Origin: Linanthus parryae
Taxonomy: Eukaryota; Streptophyta; Magnoliopsida; Ericales; Polemoniaceae
DNA: 64,000 nucleotides
Assembly: GCA_023055425.1 (NCBI GenBank)
Contig: JALGPY010000004.1
Span: 63,139,718-63,203,717 of the forward strand
Direction of reading: 5' to 3'
Shown: positions 62,441-64,000 of the stretch, piece after piece
Position numbering within the stretch: position 1 is the first letter of the stretch
Layout of the letters: each line of letters opens with the position of its first letter
The notes under the pieces: generated by a model
What the model was told of the DNA's origin: nothing
The model's database searches: none
The model's input: the letters and a program-made list of their open reading frames with translations, nothing else
Program-made: the position numbers and the translations under genes

Positions 62441-62488
62441 TATAACACCAATCGGTTTTCGGCTCCTCTAGAAATCGGGGGTGTTACA
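62441..62488 (-). repeat. 48-bp LTR remnant between polypurine tract and primer site
   Basis: The minus strand runs TGTAACACCCCCG...GGTGTTATA with inverted 9-base ends. It is preceded by CATGGGGGTGAA (polypurine-like) and followed by the primer site. It has both LTR ends but almost no body. Confidence 0.65.
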
Positions 62489-63425
62489 TTCACCCCCATG
62501 CATGTAGGAGACTTGTCAAACCCATTTTGTCACCTCATTTGATAGGTAGCATCCCCTAAGGCTCCCTTCCTTCACCTGGATTGATCTAATGTGAGAATCA
62601 TCTTCTCTCCATCATCATCATCCTCAAATTCCCTCATCTCCACCATGCAAGCACCAAGTACAACCACCCCCTCATGCAAAAATACACCATACAGTAGTCT
62701 CTTCCAAAACTGCTTCAGTTGGATGCTCTCCTCAACTCAAGGATTAAAATGCCCCAATCAATTTAGGAGTTCATGGAGAACCGAGAGAGAAAACCTGATT
62801 CAAAGGTAAGAACCCTAGTTGCGATTTTTCGTCGATTTCTCCCTCTTCATTGCAACCCAACACAATTATCCACATATTCTTGTTCCTGATGCCGAGGTGA
62901 ACCCGGGAAGCACAAACATGCCCTGCAACTCGCCGGTTTTCGCTCTAGCCACCGCACTTGTCGCTGCCAAACCTCCATGGCCGACGAGAAATGGTAACTC
63001 CCTCATTTCTCTACCAAATTTGATGTTCCTTACATCAATGTGATACCTATGACCTTAGGAATGCATTAGAAGCATCAAAACCATTAGCAGAATTGATCAA
63101 GTCAAGAAGAAGATCCAGCTCAAATGGAGTAATGAAGCTAAAATGTTGCAAGAAAATCAAGACAAGATGAAGTTCTTGCTCAAGACAAAATAAATCCAGA
63201 CAAAAAGGGGTTTTTATGCCTTTTTCCAGAAGTTGTCTAAACCCCAGATTTCTCTCTTATGTCCTTTTTTGTCTTTTACAAATTTTTTGTGGCTCTCTTG
63301 ATATTTGTCAAACTTATATGTAAATCAGGCTAAATTCTCTGGGCCTTAGTGTAATTTCTCAGAAGCCATGAACGGCTGTGATGGAGTATTGAGATCCAAC
63401 GGTCTGAAATAAGACCTATGGTGTA
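62489..63425. other. Sequence between the Gypsy remnant and the Copia promoter; mixed or unassigned
   Basis: The start (62489-62540) looks like the 3' end of another Gypsy element in minus sense. Beyond it I see no recognised domain. Small frames at 62591-63043 have no family signature. The 5' part of the following Copia LTR probably begins somewhere after 63000. Confidence 0.4.
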
Positions 63426-63582
63426 CTGGGGTATAAAACCCTCTCGGTGGCTTTAGGGTTTCAATCATCTTCGTCTTCCTCAGAATGAAGCAAAGCTCTG
63501 TCAAATTGTTTCCAGAAATTCAATGAAATTGTTCTTCCTTTGTTTTGTTTGATTTCCTCTTTTCTGGAATCGCTTGATTCCT
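63426..63582 (+). repeat. 3' part of a Copia 5' LTR with TATA box
   Basis: GGGGTATAAAACCCTC near 63430 is a promoter core. The LTR end must lie just before the primer site at 63583. The upstream boundary could not be fixed from one copy. Confidence 0.6.
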
Positions 63583-63595
63583 TGGTATCAGAGCC
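63583..63595 (+). other. Primer binding site (tRNA-iMet) of the right-edge Copia element
   Basis: TGGTATCAGAGCC directly before the gag start. Confidence 0.88.
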
Positions 63596-64000
63596 ATGGC
63601 TCTCTCTACAAATCAGTTTCAAGGGAATTCAAATCCCTTCTATCTTCTCTCACAAGTTCATAATCTCGTTTCCTTCAAGTTAGATAACACAAACTATGTT
63701 ATCTGGTGATATCAAATCTCCACTCTCCTCAAAACACAGTCTCTCTTTGGGTATGTTGATGGGTCTAGGGTTTGTCCCTCCGAATTCCTGGTTGATGGAA
63801 CTGTTACTGCCAATCGAAACCCAGAATATGATGCATGGATCACTCAATATCATATCGTTCTCTCTCTGCTCACAGCAAATCTCTCTCAAGAAGCTCTGGT
63901 TCAGGTAGTTGGTAAGCCTTTCTCTCGAGACGTTTGGGTTTATTTGGAGAACAGGTATTCTTCTCTCACTAGATCTAATATTATTCAACTGAGATCTGAG
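63596..64000 (+). pseudogene. Copia gag, 5' part, running off the window
   Basis: The ATG at 63596 overlaps the end of the primer site, as in several Copia lineages. It shows VSFKLDNTNYVIW, then YQISTLLKTQSLFGYVDGS, WITQYHIVLSLLTANLS and FSRDVWVYLENRYSS, the standard N-terminal Copia gag (UBN2-type). A TGA at 63707-63709 replaces the residue after VIW (usually Lys or Arg), so this copy is broken. The rest lies right of the window. Confidence 0.85.

Overview
This window reads as a repeat-dense higher-plant nuclear chromosome, most likely a eudicot. The signs are GT-AG introns, a beta-glucosidase gene with the exon sizes usual for plant GH1 genes, and nested Copia and Gypsy LTR retrotransposons. 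Many of these carry the plant initiator-Met-tRNA primer site (TGGTATCAGAGC). I see no prokaryotic operons, rRNA, tRNA or CRISPR. Roughly four fifths of the bases can be assigned to mobile elements.

Left end (1-8.5 kb) is the only host-gene region. It holds a LINE 3' tail, a truncated Copia 5' end and eight in-phase exons of a minus-strand GH1 beta-glucosidase (3064-7359). The GH1 introns carry inverted-repeat elements, and there is a second, decayed first exon. The stop-containing last exon of an upstream GH1 copy (7753-7921) implies a tandem GH1 cluster. Two MITEs here have perfect 8-bp and 9-bp target duplications.

8.5-25.7 kb is a three-level nest. A solo Copia LTR (minus) is split by a gag-only Copia (8625-25445). 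That Copia is split inside gag by a 14.7-kb minus-strand Tat-type Gypsy element (9208-23894; 613-bp LTRs; CTAAC duplication). The Tat element has gag, protease, RT, two RNase H domains and integrase. In its 3' region it also carries an antisense, six-exon gene for a plant-mobile-domain-like protein.

25.7-32.0 kb holds a heavily decayed Copia whose pol tail is interrupted by a solo LTR of its own family, with a perfect CCACT duplication.

32.0-60.3 kb is built on a pair of head-to-head (inverted) Gypsy LTR arms. The left arm received two young non-autonomous Gypsy derivatives. Element B (32599-41567) has 2.9-kb LTRs that are almost identical, yet its pol is scrambled and partly inverted. Element C (41603-49656) has two LTRs of exactly 3433 bp around a 1.2-kb non-coding core. 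The right arm received a Copia element, D (52160-60194), with a deleted RT core and several stops. All three have perfect target duplications.

60.3-64.0 kb holds a gag-only Gypsy derivative (minus) whose 5' LTR is reduced to 48 bp, then the 5' end of another Copia element running off the window.

Working picture: a degraded GH1 cluster next to a retrotransposon landing zone. Most elements are non-autonomous (gag-only, LARD-like or pol-deleted) and would have depended on proteins supplied by relatives. LTR differences were counted by eye, and family calls rest on recognised motifs, not on database searches.
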